Below, piece after piece: positions 33,016-41,486 of a stretch of DNA of 64,000 nt. The notes below the pieces were generated by a model. The model was not told the DNA's origin. It saw only the letters and a program-made list of their open reading frames with translations, and searched no databases. The position numbers and the translations under genes are program-made. Origin of the DNA: Flectobacillus rivi (GTDB taxonomy: Bacteria > Bacteroidota > Bacteroidia > Cytophagales > Spirosomataceae); assembly GCF_030056655.1 (NCBI RefSeq), contig NZ_JASHIE010000013.1:163804-227803 (forward strand). Reading direction: 5' to 3'. Numbering within the stretch: position 1 is the stretch's first letter; every line of letters starts with the position of its first letter.

Positions 33016-33960
33016 TTAGAATAGGGTTAAATATTCGGCACAGAAGGTATCATAACATTTTGCAGCTTCCGAATCTTTGTCGTACATCCTGATAGGAATT
33101 TGCTCAATTTGGGCTTTTTGAAAAGCAATCAAGTGTCGAATTTCATTACTAAAAATACGAACATGATTAAATTCTTCACGAACTAAATCTTTGATTCCAT
33201 TGTGAACGGTATTGTTTCGAACCATGGTAAATACAATTCCATCCACCTGCAAAGAAGGGTTAAAGATTTGTCTAGCTTCTGAAACACGTTCCAAAAGAGT
33301 ATTCAATCCTTTCAAGGCTGACATTTCAGGAAGCAAGGTAATCAAGCAACTATTAGATGCCTGCATGGCACTCATCGTAAGGATATTCAATGACGGAGGG
33401 CAGTCAATCAAAATGAAATCGTAGTTTTCACTCAGCCTCGAAATGAGAATTTTAAGACGTTGCTCTCCTCCTACTTTATTGATTAACTCGGTTTCAGCTT
33501 TGGACAACTCAATATCTGATGGACAAATATAAAGGTTGTCTGCCACCTGATAACTTGGTAGGTCTTGAAGTTTTACCAAGCTAGTGTACACCTGTTTTTC
33601 GTCTTGGATATCAACGTCAAAAATCTGACTCAAATTGCCTTGTGGGTCAAGGTCGATAAGTAATACCTTAAAGCCTTTTTTAGCAATGGCTTCACCCAAA
33701 TAACCAGTAGTTGTAGTTTTGCCTACTCCACCTTTGTGATTGATAACGGATACAACTCTGGCTTTCTCGAATAACTCTGGTGAGTAGCCATAAGCTGTCA
33801 AAACTGGCAATAAAGATTCTACGTGTTTATCACTTAGTTTTCTTTCACCTTTAAGTGCTTTTGCTATAGTATCTTTAGGTAAATTTGCTTCACGTTCAAG
33901 CGTAGCAATCGACAAGGCATTACGCCTTCTGATAAATCTAAGCAGTTGGTCTTGTATCAT
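33016..33960 (-). CDS. parA: ParA-type partition ATPase with N-terminal HTH
   Basis: This is a type Ia ParA of 314 residues. An N-terminal helix-turn-helix (about 13-45; LEREANLPKDTIAKALKGER) probably represses the parAB promoter. The deviant Walker A motif is NHKGGVGKTTTT with signature Lys76 and Lys81, followed by LLIDLDPQGNLSQIF (Walker A') and YDFILIDCPPSLNILT (Walker B). ParA binds DNA nonspecifically with ATP and moves ParB-parS complexes. Its start lies 77 bp from the seven-copy parS-like array. Inverted TTTTGCAT half-sites cover its promoter. Confidence 0.95.
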   Translation of the reverse strand: MIQDQLLRFIRRRNALSIATLEREANLPKDTIAKALKGERKLSDKHVESLLPVLTAYGYSPELFEKARVVSVINHKGGVGKTTTTGYLGEAIAKKGFKVLLIDLDPQGNLSQIFDVDIQDEKQVYTSLVKLQDLPSYQVADNLYICPSDIELSKAETELINKVGGEQRLKILISRLSENYDFILIDCPPSLNILTMSAMQASNSCLITLLPEMSALKGLNTLLERVSEARQIFNPSLQVDGIVFTMVRNNTVHNGIKDLVREEFNHVRIFSNEIRHLIAFQKAQIEQIPIRMYDKDSEAAKCYDTFCAEYLTLF

Positions 33961-33963
33961 TTC

Positions 33964-34018
33964 TTTTGCATGTAATTATATACAAATATAGTTATTTTGC
34001 ATGATTTTTTATGCAAAA
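33964..34018 (-). promoter_or_regulatory. parAB promoter with ParA-operator-like repeats
   Basis: Read leftward, TATATTTG (33983-33990) is a TAnnTTTG box. Upstream, TTTTGCAT (33995-34002) and ATGCAAAA (34011-34018) form an 8-bp inverted repeat around the -33 region, and a third half-site TTTTGCAT lies at 33964-33971. This suits autorepression by the ParA helix-turn-helix domain. Confidence 0.6.
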
Positions 34019-34036
34019 TAATGAAGAAAATTTTTA

Positions 34037-34545
34037 CTTATCTAATGGTCATTTTGACCATTAGATAAGCTTCTCTTCTTTTGTGCGAATTGCAGAAATC
34101 TATCAAAAAACTATTTCTATCTAATGGTCATTTTGACCATTAGATGAGTGTCTCTTCTTTTAGAAGAATCGTAGAAATCTGTCAAAAAACTATTTCTATC
34201 TAATGGTCATTTTGACCATTAGATGAGCTTCTCTCCTTTTGTGTGAATTGCAGAAATCTGTCAAAAAACCATTTCTATCTATTGGTCATTTTGACCATTA
34301 GACGAGTGTCTCTTCTTTTAGAAGAATCGTAGAAATCTGTCAAAAAACTATTTCTATCTAATGGTCATTTTGACCATTAGATGAGTGTCTCTTCTTTTAG
34401 AAGAATCGTAGAAATCTGTCAAAAAACCATTTCTATCTATTGGTCATTTTGACCATTAGACGAGTGTCTCTTCTTTTAGAAGAATCGTAGAAATCTGTCA
34501 AAAAACCATTTCTATCTAATGGTCATTTTGACCATTAGATGAGAC
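34037..34545. repeat. parS: Centromere-like array: seven palindromes at exact 79-bp period
   Basis: The core TGGTCATTTTGACCA occurs at 34046, 34125, 34204, 34283, 34362, 34441 and 34520, each start exactly 79 bp after the last. The palindrome extends outward as (T)CTAATGGTCA and TGACCATTAGA; copies 4 and 6 carry CTATTGG on the left and TTAGACG on the right. The 64-bp linkers are themselves near-identical and come in two flavours (CTTCTTTTAGAAGAATCG or CTTTTGTGTGAATTG type). Position beside parA and the further copies at 32075 and 32517 make this the likely ParB loading site. No gene lies in 33961-34717. Confidence 0.88.
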
Positions 34546-34580
34546 GGCCATTTTCTAGATGATAAAGACTATTTTGAAAA

Positions 34581-34603
34581 TTATTTAAAATGATTCTAAA
34601 TAA
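34581..34603. promoter_or_regulatory. Fur-like palindrome 1 (upstream of haem operon promoter)
   Basis: TTATTTA and TAAATAA flank AAATGATTC, giving a 23-bp near-palindrome (one mismatched pair around the centre). The layout matches iron-box palindromes of the TAGAATnATTCTA type. It ends 3 bp before the -33 TTG. Confidence 0.6.
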
Positions 34604-34606
34604 TAC

Positions 34607-34638
34607 TTGACAATTCAATTCTTTTTTACATACCTTTG
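34607..34638 (+). promoter_or_regulatory. Promoter of the haem acquisition operon
   Basis: TTG at 34607-34609 and TACCTTTG at 34631-34638 with a 21-nt spacer match the Bacteroidota -33/-7 consensus. Transcription would begin near 34645, inside the second Fur-like palindrome. Confidence 0.7.
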
Positions 34639-34643
34639 TATAG

Positions 34644-34666
34644 TTATTTATATTGAGTCTAAATAA
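34644..34666. promoter_or_regulatory. Fur-like palindrome 2 (over the start site)
   Basis: TTATTTA and TAAATAA again flank a 9-bp centre (TATTGAGTC), exactly 63 bp from the first copy. It covers the predicted transcription start, the right place for repression by an iron-loaded regulator. Confidence 0.55.
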
Positions 34667-34717
34667 AAATAATAAAAGTATTTAAGAATATTACTTATTT
34701 GAATTAGCGTCAAATCC

Positions 34718-37003
34718 ATGAGATATAAGTGTGTTGTGTTATTGTTGCTATGTTTGGCAGCAAGCTGGCAAGTATTTGCCCAAGAAATAATAGTAGAAGG
34801 AAAAATTACCAATACGGAGGGATTCCCAATAGAAGGTGCTACTATCCTATTGCTAAAATCTGGCAAAGGAACTGTGAGTAAATCAGACGGAAGTTTTAGT
34901 TTAAAGGTTACTCAAAAGCAGACGGAACACGTTAAAATTAGCTCAGTTGGGTATGAAACTGTCGAGAATGCACTCGATTGGGAGAAGCCTACAAAAATCC
35001 AAGTGTCCTTAAAACCTTCGGTAAAGAACCTTGACGAAGTAGTTGTAACGGGACAGTCACATGGTCAAACGCTCCGTAATTCTGTTTATCAAGTAAGAGT
35101 TATCGATAGAGCAAGAATAGAACAGCGGGCAGCTACCAATGTGATGGGAGTTTTGAATAATGAAATAGGTTTCAGGTTTTCGAATGATATGGCTTTAGGT
35201 ACAACGGATATTCAGTTGATGGGTATGTCGGGTAGAAATGTCAAGATATTATTAGACGGAGTTCCGATGCTTGACCGTGGAGATACACGAGAAAGCTTGA
35301 ATCAGATAGATATTAACAGCATCGAAAGAATCGAGATAGTGGAAGGTCCTATGTCGGTCAACTATGGAACAGACGCCTTGGCAGGGGTAATCAATATTAT
35401 TACGAAAAAAGGAAATACGAATCATTGGAGTCTGTCAGCTAAAGTTCAAGAAGAAACGGTGGCAAATGAATACGGTTTTAGTAAAAATGTGGGAGATGTT
35501 TGGAATGGCGTACATCTACAAAGTATTACTGGAACGTGGCAACATAAGGCTCTATCCTTTTCGGCAGGTTTGACCAACCAAAGTTTTGGTGGCTGGCAAG
35601 GTAGTTCAACAGGAAGAAATAAAGAATGGTTGCCTAAAACACAAATGCTAGCGAATGCCAAGTTGGGCTATCGATTGAAAAATGCTGAATTCTATTATCG
35701 ATTAGATGGTCTAGATGAAGATATTGTCAATCTTGGAACAGTTAACATCAACACGAATCAAGCACGAGACCAGCGCTTTTTAACATCAAGACTAATGCAC
35801 CAATTTCAAGGAAATTGGCACGCAAATGAAAAACTGACGGTAAATTTCTTAGCAGCCTATACCGACTATCAGCGCAAAACACAAACCTCAATTTTGGATT
35901 TGAATACGGGTAAAAGAACGCTTTCGCTTGGTGCAGGAGAACAAGATATTTCAAAATTTAATAACGCTATGATGCGAGCTACCGCATATTATAGATGGTC
36001 GAAGTTGTTGAATTTACAAGCTGGTTTTGAAATCAATGCAGACCGAGCTAGCGGAGCCAGAATTGAGGGTTCGCCTAGTATCAATGACTATGCACTATTT
36101 GTAGCGCCAGAAATTAATCTTGACTCAGTTGTGTTGATTCGTCCTGGATTTCGAATAATCAAAAATTCGGTATATGCTGCTCCTCCATTGATACCTGCAT
36201 TGAATGTGAAGATAAAATTGAGTCAACATTGGGATTGGCGTATGGCGTATGCACAAGGATTTAGAGCTCCTGCCTTGAGAGAACTATATTTTAATTTCTT
36301 TGACGCAAGTCATTCAATCAAAGGCAATCCTAATTTGAAAGCAGAAAACTCAGACAGCTTCAATGCCTCACTGACTCGAATAGGCAATATTGGGAAGTTT
36401 CAACATAAATCAACGTTGACGGGATTTTATAATGATTTCAGAAATTTGATAAGCTATGGGACTGATCCAACGAACCCAAGTGTTTCGCAAACGATAAATA
36501 TCGACAGATTCAAAACAACTGGTTTTACAATTGAACAAACGTTAGCAACTCAAAAATTACGTGCCAGCTTGGGGCTTTCATACATTGGCAGATACAATCA
36601 ACTGTTGAGTAACGAGAGCTTGGCGAATACGGCTATGGAAAGTTTTTTATGGTCGCCAGAAGTAAATACCAATGTGAGCTATACACTAGGCTCAGGTACT
36701 ACATTGGGTTTGTTTTATAAGTTTACAGGAAAGCAACCTGCCTATCAAGCCACTACTGATGCACAAGGGAATGCTACAGCAAAGTTGACTGAGATAGGAA
36801 GTTTTCACTGGGCAGATTTTACCATAACCCAAAAACTAAAGCATGGCTTTCAACTTAACGCTGGAGTCAAGAATCTAGCGAATGTTACACGCTTAAATAA
36901 TACAGGTACAACCTCAGGCTCGGCGCATAGTACGAGCGGACCCGTGCCAATGAGTTATGGACGCTCCTATTTTGCAGGTATAACTTATCAGATTCATCAA
37001 TAA
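34718..37003 (+). CDS. hmuR: TonB-dependent haem receptor
   Basis: This is an outer-membrane receptor of 761 residues. After the signal (ends ASWQVFAQ) comes a carboxypeptidase-like domain (24-105), a TonB-box region LDEVVVTGQ, and a plug with LLDGVPMLDRGDTRESLNQID and VEGPMSVNYGTDALAGVINIIT. The barrel carries the haem-receptor signature FRAPALREL and, after an intervening His, KGNPNLKAEN (about 520-545), like the FRAP/NPNL boxes of haem receptors. It is first in an operon with HmuY and a haem ABC importer, behind a promoter bracketed by Fur-like sites. HmuR is used by analogy with Porphyromonas; haemoglobin or another haemoprotein could be the direct ligand. Confidence 0.88.
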   Translation: MRYKCVVLLLLCLAASWQVFAQEIIVEGKITNTEGFPIEGATILLLKSGKGTVSKSDGSFSLKVTQKQTEHVKISSVGYETVENALDWEKPTKIQVSLKPSVKNLDEVVVTGQSHGQTLRNSVYQVRVIDRARIEQRAATNVMGVLNNEIGFRFSNDMALGTTDIQLMGMSGRNVKILLDGVPMLDRGDTRESLNQIDINSIERIEIVEGPMSVNYGTDALAGVINIITKKGNTNHWSLSAKVQEETVANEYGFSKNVGDVWNGVHLQSITGTWQHKALSFSAGLTNQSFGGWQGSSTGRNKEWLPKTQMLANAKLGYRLKNAEFYYRLDGLDEDIVNLGTVNINTNQARDQRFLTSRLMHQFQGNWHANEKLTVNFLAAYTDYQRKTQTSILDLNTGKRTLSLGAGEQDISKFNNAMMRATAYYRWSKLLNLQAGFEINADRASGARIEGSPSINDYALFVAPEINLDSVVLIRPGFRIIKNSVYAAPPLIPALNVKIKLSQHWDWRMAYAQGFRAPALRELYFNFFDASHSIKGNPNLKAENSDSFNASLTRIGNIGKFQHKSTLTGFYNDFRNLISYGTDPTNPSVSQTINIDRFKTTGFTIEQTLATQKLRASLGLSYIGRYNQLLSNESLANTAMESFLWSPEVNTNVSYTLGSGTTLGLFYKFTGKQPAYQATTDAQGNATAKLTEIGSFHWADFTITQKLKHGFQLNAGVKNLANVTRLNNTGTTSGSAHSTSGPVPMSYGRSYFAGITYQIHQ

Positions 37004-37040
37004 AATTTTGTAACTCATTCTCATAAATTAAACGAAAACA

Positions 37041-38435
37041 ATGAAGTATTTTTCTCAATTATTAGGAGCATTACTTTTAGGTGGTGCTTTGGTGGTATCG
37101 TCATGCAAAGACACAGAGATTGCTCTACCCGATAACCTAGCACAATTTGAAGCAACACAACAAGGAATTGATGCCGCTACAACAGAATCAGTGATCAAAG
37201 TAAAGCTTTCGAGAGCTGTAGAATCTGCGACTTCTGTTACTTTACAATTGGCGGCAACAGGGCTTACTTATGGAACTGAGTTTACAACAGAACCTGCCGC
37301 AAGTAATAATCAGATTACTTTACAAATCCCAGCGGGAAGTAGCGAGACATCTTTTAAACTAACTAAAAAAGCAGGTATTTTTCTGAGTGGCTCAGAGTCA
37401 CTCGCTGTAAAAATTGCTTCAACGACCAACTCAATTTTGGTTGGAATTAATGCAGAATTGACCGTGAAATTTACAGCAATTGTGTCTGATGGCTCAACAC
37501 TCAAACTCAATGGTGGAACTGGAGGTTCCTCGGCAGTCAATTCCGTTTGGGTAGACTTTAGTAATAATAGTCAAACCGCTGTAGCTCGTGCTGCTTGGGA
37601 TTTGGGTTTTTATACAGGAAATACTTTTTCCGTAAAAATTAATAACCTGACTGCTGCAACAGCTATTGCAACAACTAAGACAGATATAAATCAAGTTTCC
37701 TCTGCCGATACAGTAGGTAAAAACTTGACACTCGGTTATGAAACAGCTCATTTTGCCTTGGTGGATGATGTGACAGGAGATATTTCTAAAACGGTAATAG
37801 CAGCGGTTTCGGCAACTGATGCAGACAATAAAGTATATATTTTGAATAGAGGAACTGGTGGGGCTATTGCCAAGAAAGACTTGATCAAACTACGTGTATT
37901 GAGAAATGCATCAGGAGGATATACTTTACAATATGCCAAACTAAATGAAACAAGCTATCAAACTATGACGATTGCTAAAGATGCTTCATTGCAGTTTGTG
38001 TACACCTCTTTCGATAGCACAAGTCCTGTTTCGGTAGAGCCAGCCAAAGAAAAATGGGATATTCAATGGACAGGAGCTTTGTATAAAACAGCACTATCAG
38101 CAACCGCAGATATTCCTTATTATTTTTCCGATCAAGTCTTTATTAACCATTTGGCGGGCGTGCAAGCCGCAGAGGTGTTGACTAGTACCGTAAGTTATGA
38201 TGCCTTTGCCGAAAGTAATATTAGTACAGTAACGTTTAGCAATAACCGTTCGATAATTGGCGCTAATTGGAGAGCCACTACAGGAACAGTTGGTGTAAAA
38301 ACAGATAGATTTTATGTAGTAAAAGATGCCACAGGAAATGTCTATAAATTGAAGTTTTTAAACTTTACTTCTGCTGATGGTGGAGAAAGAGGCTATCCCA
38401 ATATTGAATATAAATTGGTGAAAAAAGCACAGTAG
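37041..38435 (+). CDS. hmuY: HmuY-family haem-binding lipoprotein
   Basis: This is a lipoprotein of 464 residues (MKYFSQLLGALLLGGALVVSSC, Cys22). An N-terminal beta domain (about 35-150) looks Calx-beta-like. The HmuY-like domain starts near VWVDFSNNSQTAVARAAWDLGFYTGN (170-195), the motif by which family members are recognised. It continues to the conserved end FLNFTSADGGERGYPNIEYKL. HmuY proteins capture haem at the cell surface and pass it to the TonB-dependent receptor encoded just upstream (37-bp gap). Axial haem ligands cannot be assigned safely by eye. It is longer than classical HmuY (about 216 residues) because of the N-terminal domain. Confidence 0.85.
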   Translation: MKYFSQLLGALLLGGALVVSSCKDTEIALPDNLAQFEATQQGIDAATTESVIKVKLSRAVESATSVTLQLAATGLTYGTEFTTEPAASNNQITLQIPAGSSETSFKLTKKAGIFLSGSESLAVKIASTTNSILVGINAELTVKFTAIVSDGSTLKLNGGTGGSSAVNSVWVDFSNNSQTAVARAAWDLGFYTGNTFSVKINNLTAATAIATTKTDINQVSSADTVGKNLTLGYETAHFALVDDVTGDISKTVIAAVSATDADNKVYILNRGTGGAIAKKDLIKLRVLRNASGGYTLQYAKLNETSYQTMTIAKDASLQFVYTSFDSTSPVSVEPAKEKWDIQWTGALYKTALSATADIPYYFSDQVFINHLAGVQAAEVLTSTVSYDAFAESNISTVTFSNNRSIIGANWRATTGTVGVKTDRFYVVKDATGNVYKLKFLNFTSADGGERGYPNIEYKLVKKAQ

Positions 38436-38487
38436 TTTAAGGAAGAAAAGATATCAAGTGTAAAAGAACTTTCACTTAAAAAAGGTT

Positions 38488-39324
38488 ATGAAAAAACTCA
38501 TTTTAGGGTATTTATTGCTTTGCAATATTTCTCTTTTCGCACAATCAAAAACACCAAGAATCGTCTCTATCAGTGGCGCTGTTACAGAGATATTGGTTGG
38601 CTTAGGTTTGCAAAACCAGATTGTTGGCACAGATGTAACCTCCAATTATCCTGCCTCAATCGAGAAACTCCCGAAGGTAGGACACAACAGAGGCATAGGA
38701 GCTGAAGCAACTTTGGCATTACAGCCTACCATTGTAATTGGGACAAAGGATGAAAAAGGAAGTTCTTTTTTGAAACCAGAAGTAGAATCGCAATTCAAAT
38801 CGGCGGGAGTAAAAGTTCAGATGTTTACTCAAACCTATACCGTAGATGGTACGAAGAAACTCATAGATGAAGTAGCGTCATATTTTGGGAAAAAAGCCGA
38901 AGCACAACGATTAAAGCAGCAAATTGATGTGTCACTGAAGCAAGTCAAAAAACTTAAATCTTCGCCTAAAGTTTTGTTTATCTACGCACGAGGTATGGGA
39001 GCATTGTCGGTGGCAGGTAATGGTACTTCTGTGAAAAGTTTGATAGAATTGGCAGGAGCACAAAATGCTGTCAATGATTTTGAGAATTTCAAACCACTCA
39101 CTCCTGAAGCGCTGGTAGCCGCTAATCCAGATTATATTCTATTGTTTGATTCTGGTTTAGAAAGCATTGATGGCACAGCAGGATTATTAAAAATTCCTGG
39201 AGTAGCACAAACTACAGCAGGAAAGAAAAAGCAATTTATCACCATGGACGGAGCAATGCTAACGGGTTTTGGTCCGAGAGTAGGCTTAGCAGTTTTGGAA
39301 CTGAATAAAAAAATTAACCTTTAA
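38488..39324 (+). CDS. hmuT: Haem ABC transporter substrate-binding protein
   Basis: This is a periplasmic protein of 278 residues (signal ends SLFAQ, residue 19). The class III binding-protein fold is seen in RIVSISGAVTEILVGLGLQNQIVGTDVTSNYP, VGHNRGIGAEATLALQPTIVIG and the C-terminal lobe with GTSVKSLIELAGAQNAVNDF and FKPLTPEALVAANPDYILLF. These match HmuT proteins of haem importers. It precedes the permease gene by 4 bp, so translational coupling is likely. Haem ligation by a Tyr such as that in MFTQTYTVDG is possible but unproven. Confidence 0.88.
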   Translation: MKKLILGYLLLCNISLFAQSKTPRIVSISGAVTEILVGLGLQNQIVGTDVTSNYPASIEKLPKVGHNRGIGAEATLALQPTIVIGTKDEKGSSFLKPEVESQFKSAGVKVQMFTQTYTVDGTKKLIDEVASYFGKKAEAQRLKQQIDVSLKQVKKLKSSPKVLFIYARGMGALSVAGNGTSVKSLIELAGAQNAVNDFENFKPLTPEALVAANPDYILLFDSGLESIDGTAGLLKIPGVAQTTAGKKKQFITMDGAMLTGFGPRVGLAVLELNKKINL

Positions 39325-39328
39325 ATCT

Positions 39329-40414
39329 ATGAATAATTCGGCTGAAGTACGGTTTGTAGACACGCTATTGACAAGCAAAACTAGCTCTTTTACCAAAAAT
39401 GGACTCATTCTTCTTGGTCTGACATTGGTACTAATCACTGTAAGTTTGTGGGCAGCAGGCTTGGGTGCAGTAGCAATTTCATTCCGTGATGTTTGTTATA
39501 TTTTAGGTCAAAAGTTAGGACTTGTTAGTGGTGCTGTCGACGACCAAGCCAGTGTAATCCTTACTGTAATTCGCTTGCCTAGGGTATTGATGGGGATTTT
39601 GATAGGGGCGATATTGGGCATGACAGGAGCTTCCATTCAAGGTCTTTTTCGGAATCCATTAGCCGACCCGGGTCTGATTGGTATTTCGTCGGGGGCTTCG
39701 CTATTTGCGGTATCAATGATTGTGTTAGAACTTCATTGGTTGAGCGAATGGCAAATGCTCGGTCTGTTTGGGATGTCTATTATGTCATTTATAGGCGCTT
39801 GTTTAACGGCTTTTGGAGTGTATCAATTATCCAAAGTCGAAGGAAAAGCCTCTGTTTCCAATATGCTTTTAGCAGGAATCGCCATCAATGCTCTTTGTGG
39901 AGCTATTACAGGCTTGTTGACTTATCTGGCAAACGATGCTCAGTTACGAAGTATTCAGTTTTGGGGACTAGGAAGTTTGGGTGGTGCGACTTGGGAAACG
40001 CTTCAAGTAGGCGCAATAGGGTGTTTTTTGCCTTTGGTTGCTATTCCAAGATTGGGGAAATCGCTTAACGCCTTTGCCTTAGGCGAAGGTCAAGCACAAC
40101 ATTTAGGAATCAATGCCAAACGTTTGAAAATTCAATTGATTTTATTGACAACATTAGGTGTTGGAATTTCCGTAGCGCTTTGTGGTACAATCGGGTTTGT
40201 AGGTTTAGTGATTCCGCATATCACCCGAATGCTGGTGGGACCCGACCATCGAATTGTTTTGCCAGCATCGGCGTTGATGGGCGCTATTTTATTGACTTTA
40301 GCAGATTTGATTGCAAGGACGATTGTTGCGCCAGCTGAGTTGCCTATTGGCATCGTCACGGCTATTGTTGGAACGCCAAGTTTTATCGCGATACTTATCA
40401 AAAATCGTCGATAG
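39329..40414 (+). CDS. hmuU: Haem ABC transporter permease (FecCD family)
   Basis: This is an inner-membrane permease of 361 residues with about ten helices. Family motifs are RLPRVLMGILIGAILGMTGASIQGLFRNPLADPGLIGISSGAS (about 90-130) and VGLVIPHITRMLVGPDHR (about 290), and the end IGIVTAIVGTPSFIAILIKNR. It starts 4 bp after hmuT. The next gene, the ATPase, is 226 bp away across a MITE-like repeat, an unusually large gap within a transporter operon. Function is haem import in a complex with HmuV. Confidence 0.92.
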   Translation: MNNSAEVRFVDTLLTSKTSSFTKNGLILLGLTLVLITVSLWAAGLGAVAISFRDVCYILGQKLGLVSGAVDDQASVILTVIRLPRVLMGILIGAILGMTGASIQGLFRNPLADPGLIGISSGASLFAVSMIVLELHWLSEWQMLGLFGMSIMSFIGACLTAFGVYQLSKVEGKASVSNMLLAGIAINALCGAITGLLTYLANDAQLRSIQFWGLGSLGGATWETLQVGAIGCFLPLVAIPRLGKSLNAFALGEGQAQHLGINAKRLKIQLILLTTLGVGISVALCGTIGFVGLVIPHITRMLVGPDHRIVLPASALMGAILLTLADLIARTIVAPAELPIGIVTAIVGTPSFIAILIKNRR

Positions 40415-40524
40415 GAGAAATTGAGTTATTAGTTAATAGTATATAAGTTATTGGAATACGCTTGTAATCAGCAGAATATCTACAACGTATGTCATAGGAA
40501 TAATTATTCATGCAGAATTAGATT

Positions 40525-40630
40525 GTTTAGGCAACAGGCACAAGGCAAAGAGTGTTAGAATGTTTTAATAACCAAAGACATGCTTTTTCCAAAAGCCCAC
40601 TGCCGAAAGCCGATACCTGTTTGCCCAAAC
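40525..40630. mobile_element. MITE-like repeat between hmuU and hmuV
   Basis: Imperfect terminal inverted repeats GTTTAGGCAACAGG (40525-40538) and CCTGTTTGCCCAAAC (40616-40630) bound a 106-bp non-coding unit. Its interior (TTTTAATAACCAAAGACATG) matches the element at 55412-55538 (TTTAATAATCAAAGATATG). It has no coding capacity. Confidence 0.6.
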
Positions 40631-40640
40631 CCATTATAAC

Positions 40641-41486
40641 ATGATTGAAGTTCAAAATATCAATTATAGCATTAACAAACGACAACTTTTAAGTCAGGTG
40701 AGTTTTAACTTTTCTAGTGGAAAACTCTTGGCAATCATGGGTGCTAATGGCGCTGGAAAATCTACTTTACTGAAAGTATTGAGTAAAGAATTGCCTTATC
40801 AAGAAGGTAAAGTTAGATTGGCACATCGTAATCTAAATACTTATCGCTCGGATGAACTAGCCCAGATAAGAGCAGTATTAGTACAACAAAATACCCTAGC
40901 ATTTGAATTCAAAGTGGATGATTTGGTAATGATGGGTCGGTACCCGCATTTTACTTCTCGACCCAACGCCCAAGATCGAGCTATTGTGGAATATTGTTTA
41001 AACCAAACAGGTATCGCCCATCTTGCCAATCGTACTGTACATACATTATCAGGAGGCGAGCAACAACGTGTGTATTTGGCAAAAGTCATGGCGCAATTGC
41101 TCGACTACGAATCGCTATTTGATAAAAATTATAGGTCAGAGCAACCCAAATATCTGTTTTTGGACGAGCCTGTAACAGGGTTGGATTTATTTCATCAACA
41201 ACAATTATTGACAACCGTAAAAGAGTTAACGCATAAAGGTTTTTGCGTAGTGGCGATTCTTCACGATTTGAACTTGGCGATGCAATTTGCAGATTCGGTG
41301 CTATTACTCAAAAAAGGAAAAATCGTGGATTACGGCGTCACACAAAAGGTTTTACAACCCGATGCTATTCATGAAACCTTTGGGATTCAAGTAAAATTAT
41401 TTCAGGATAGCCAATTGGATTATCCCTTTATTATTCCATTTCAAGAAAATATTTATCATAAAACAGCAAGGATATGTCAAGTGTAA
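40641..41486 (+). CDS. hmuV: Haem ABC transporter ATPase
   Basis: This cytosolic ATPase has 281 residues. Walker A is GANGAGKST (about 35-43), the signature is LSGGEQQRVYLAKVMAQLL (about 138), Walker B is YLFLDEPVTGLD, and the switch His is in AILHDLNLAMQFADS. These are typical of HmuV/FecE-type importers. It overlaps the start of hmuS by 13 bp. The 226-bp gap upstream with a repeat element may weaken or split transcription from hmuU. Confidence 0.93.
   Translation: MIEVQNINYSINKRQLLSQVSFNFSSGKLLAIMGANGAGKSTLLKVLSKELPYQEGKVRLAHRNLNTYRSDELAQIRAVLVQQNTLAFEFKVDDLVMMGRYPHFTSRPNAQDRAIVEYCLNQTGIAHLANRTVHTLSGGEQQRVYLAKVMAQLLDYESLFDKNYRSEQPKYLFLDEPVTGLDLFHQQQLLTTVKELTHKGFCVVAILHDLNLAMQFADSVLLLKKGKIVDYGVTQKVLQPDAIHETFGIQVKLFQDSQLDYPFIIPFQENIYHKTARICQV

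Noticed and set aside
34037..34545. CRISPR array
   Set aside because: The period is regular, but the units are palindromic 15-33 bp cores and the intervening 64-bp linkers are nearly identical, not unique spacers. No cas gene is present. The parAB setting explains it better.
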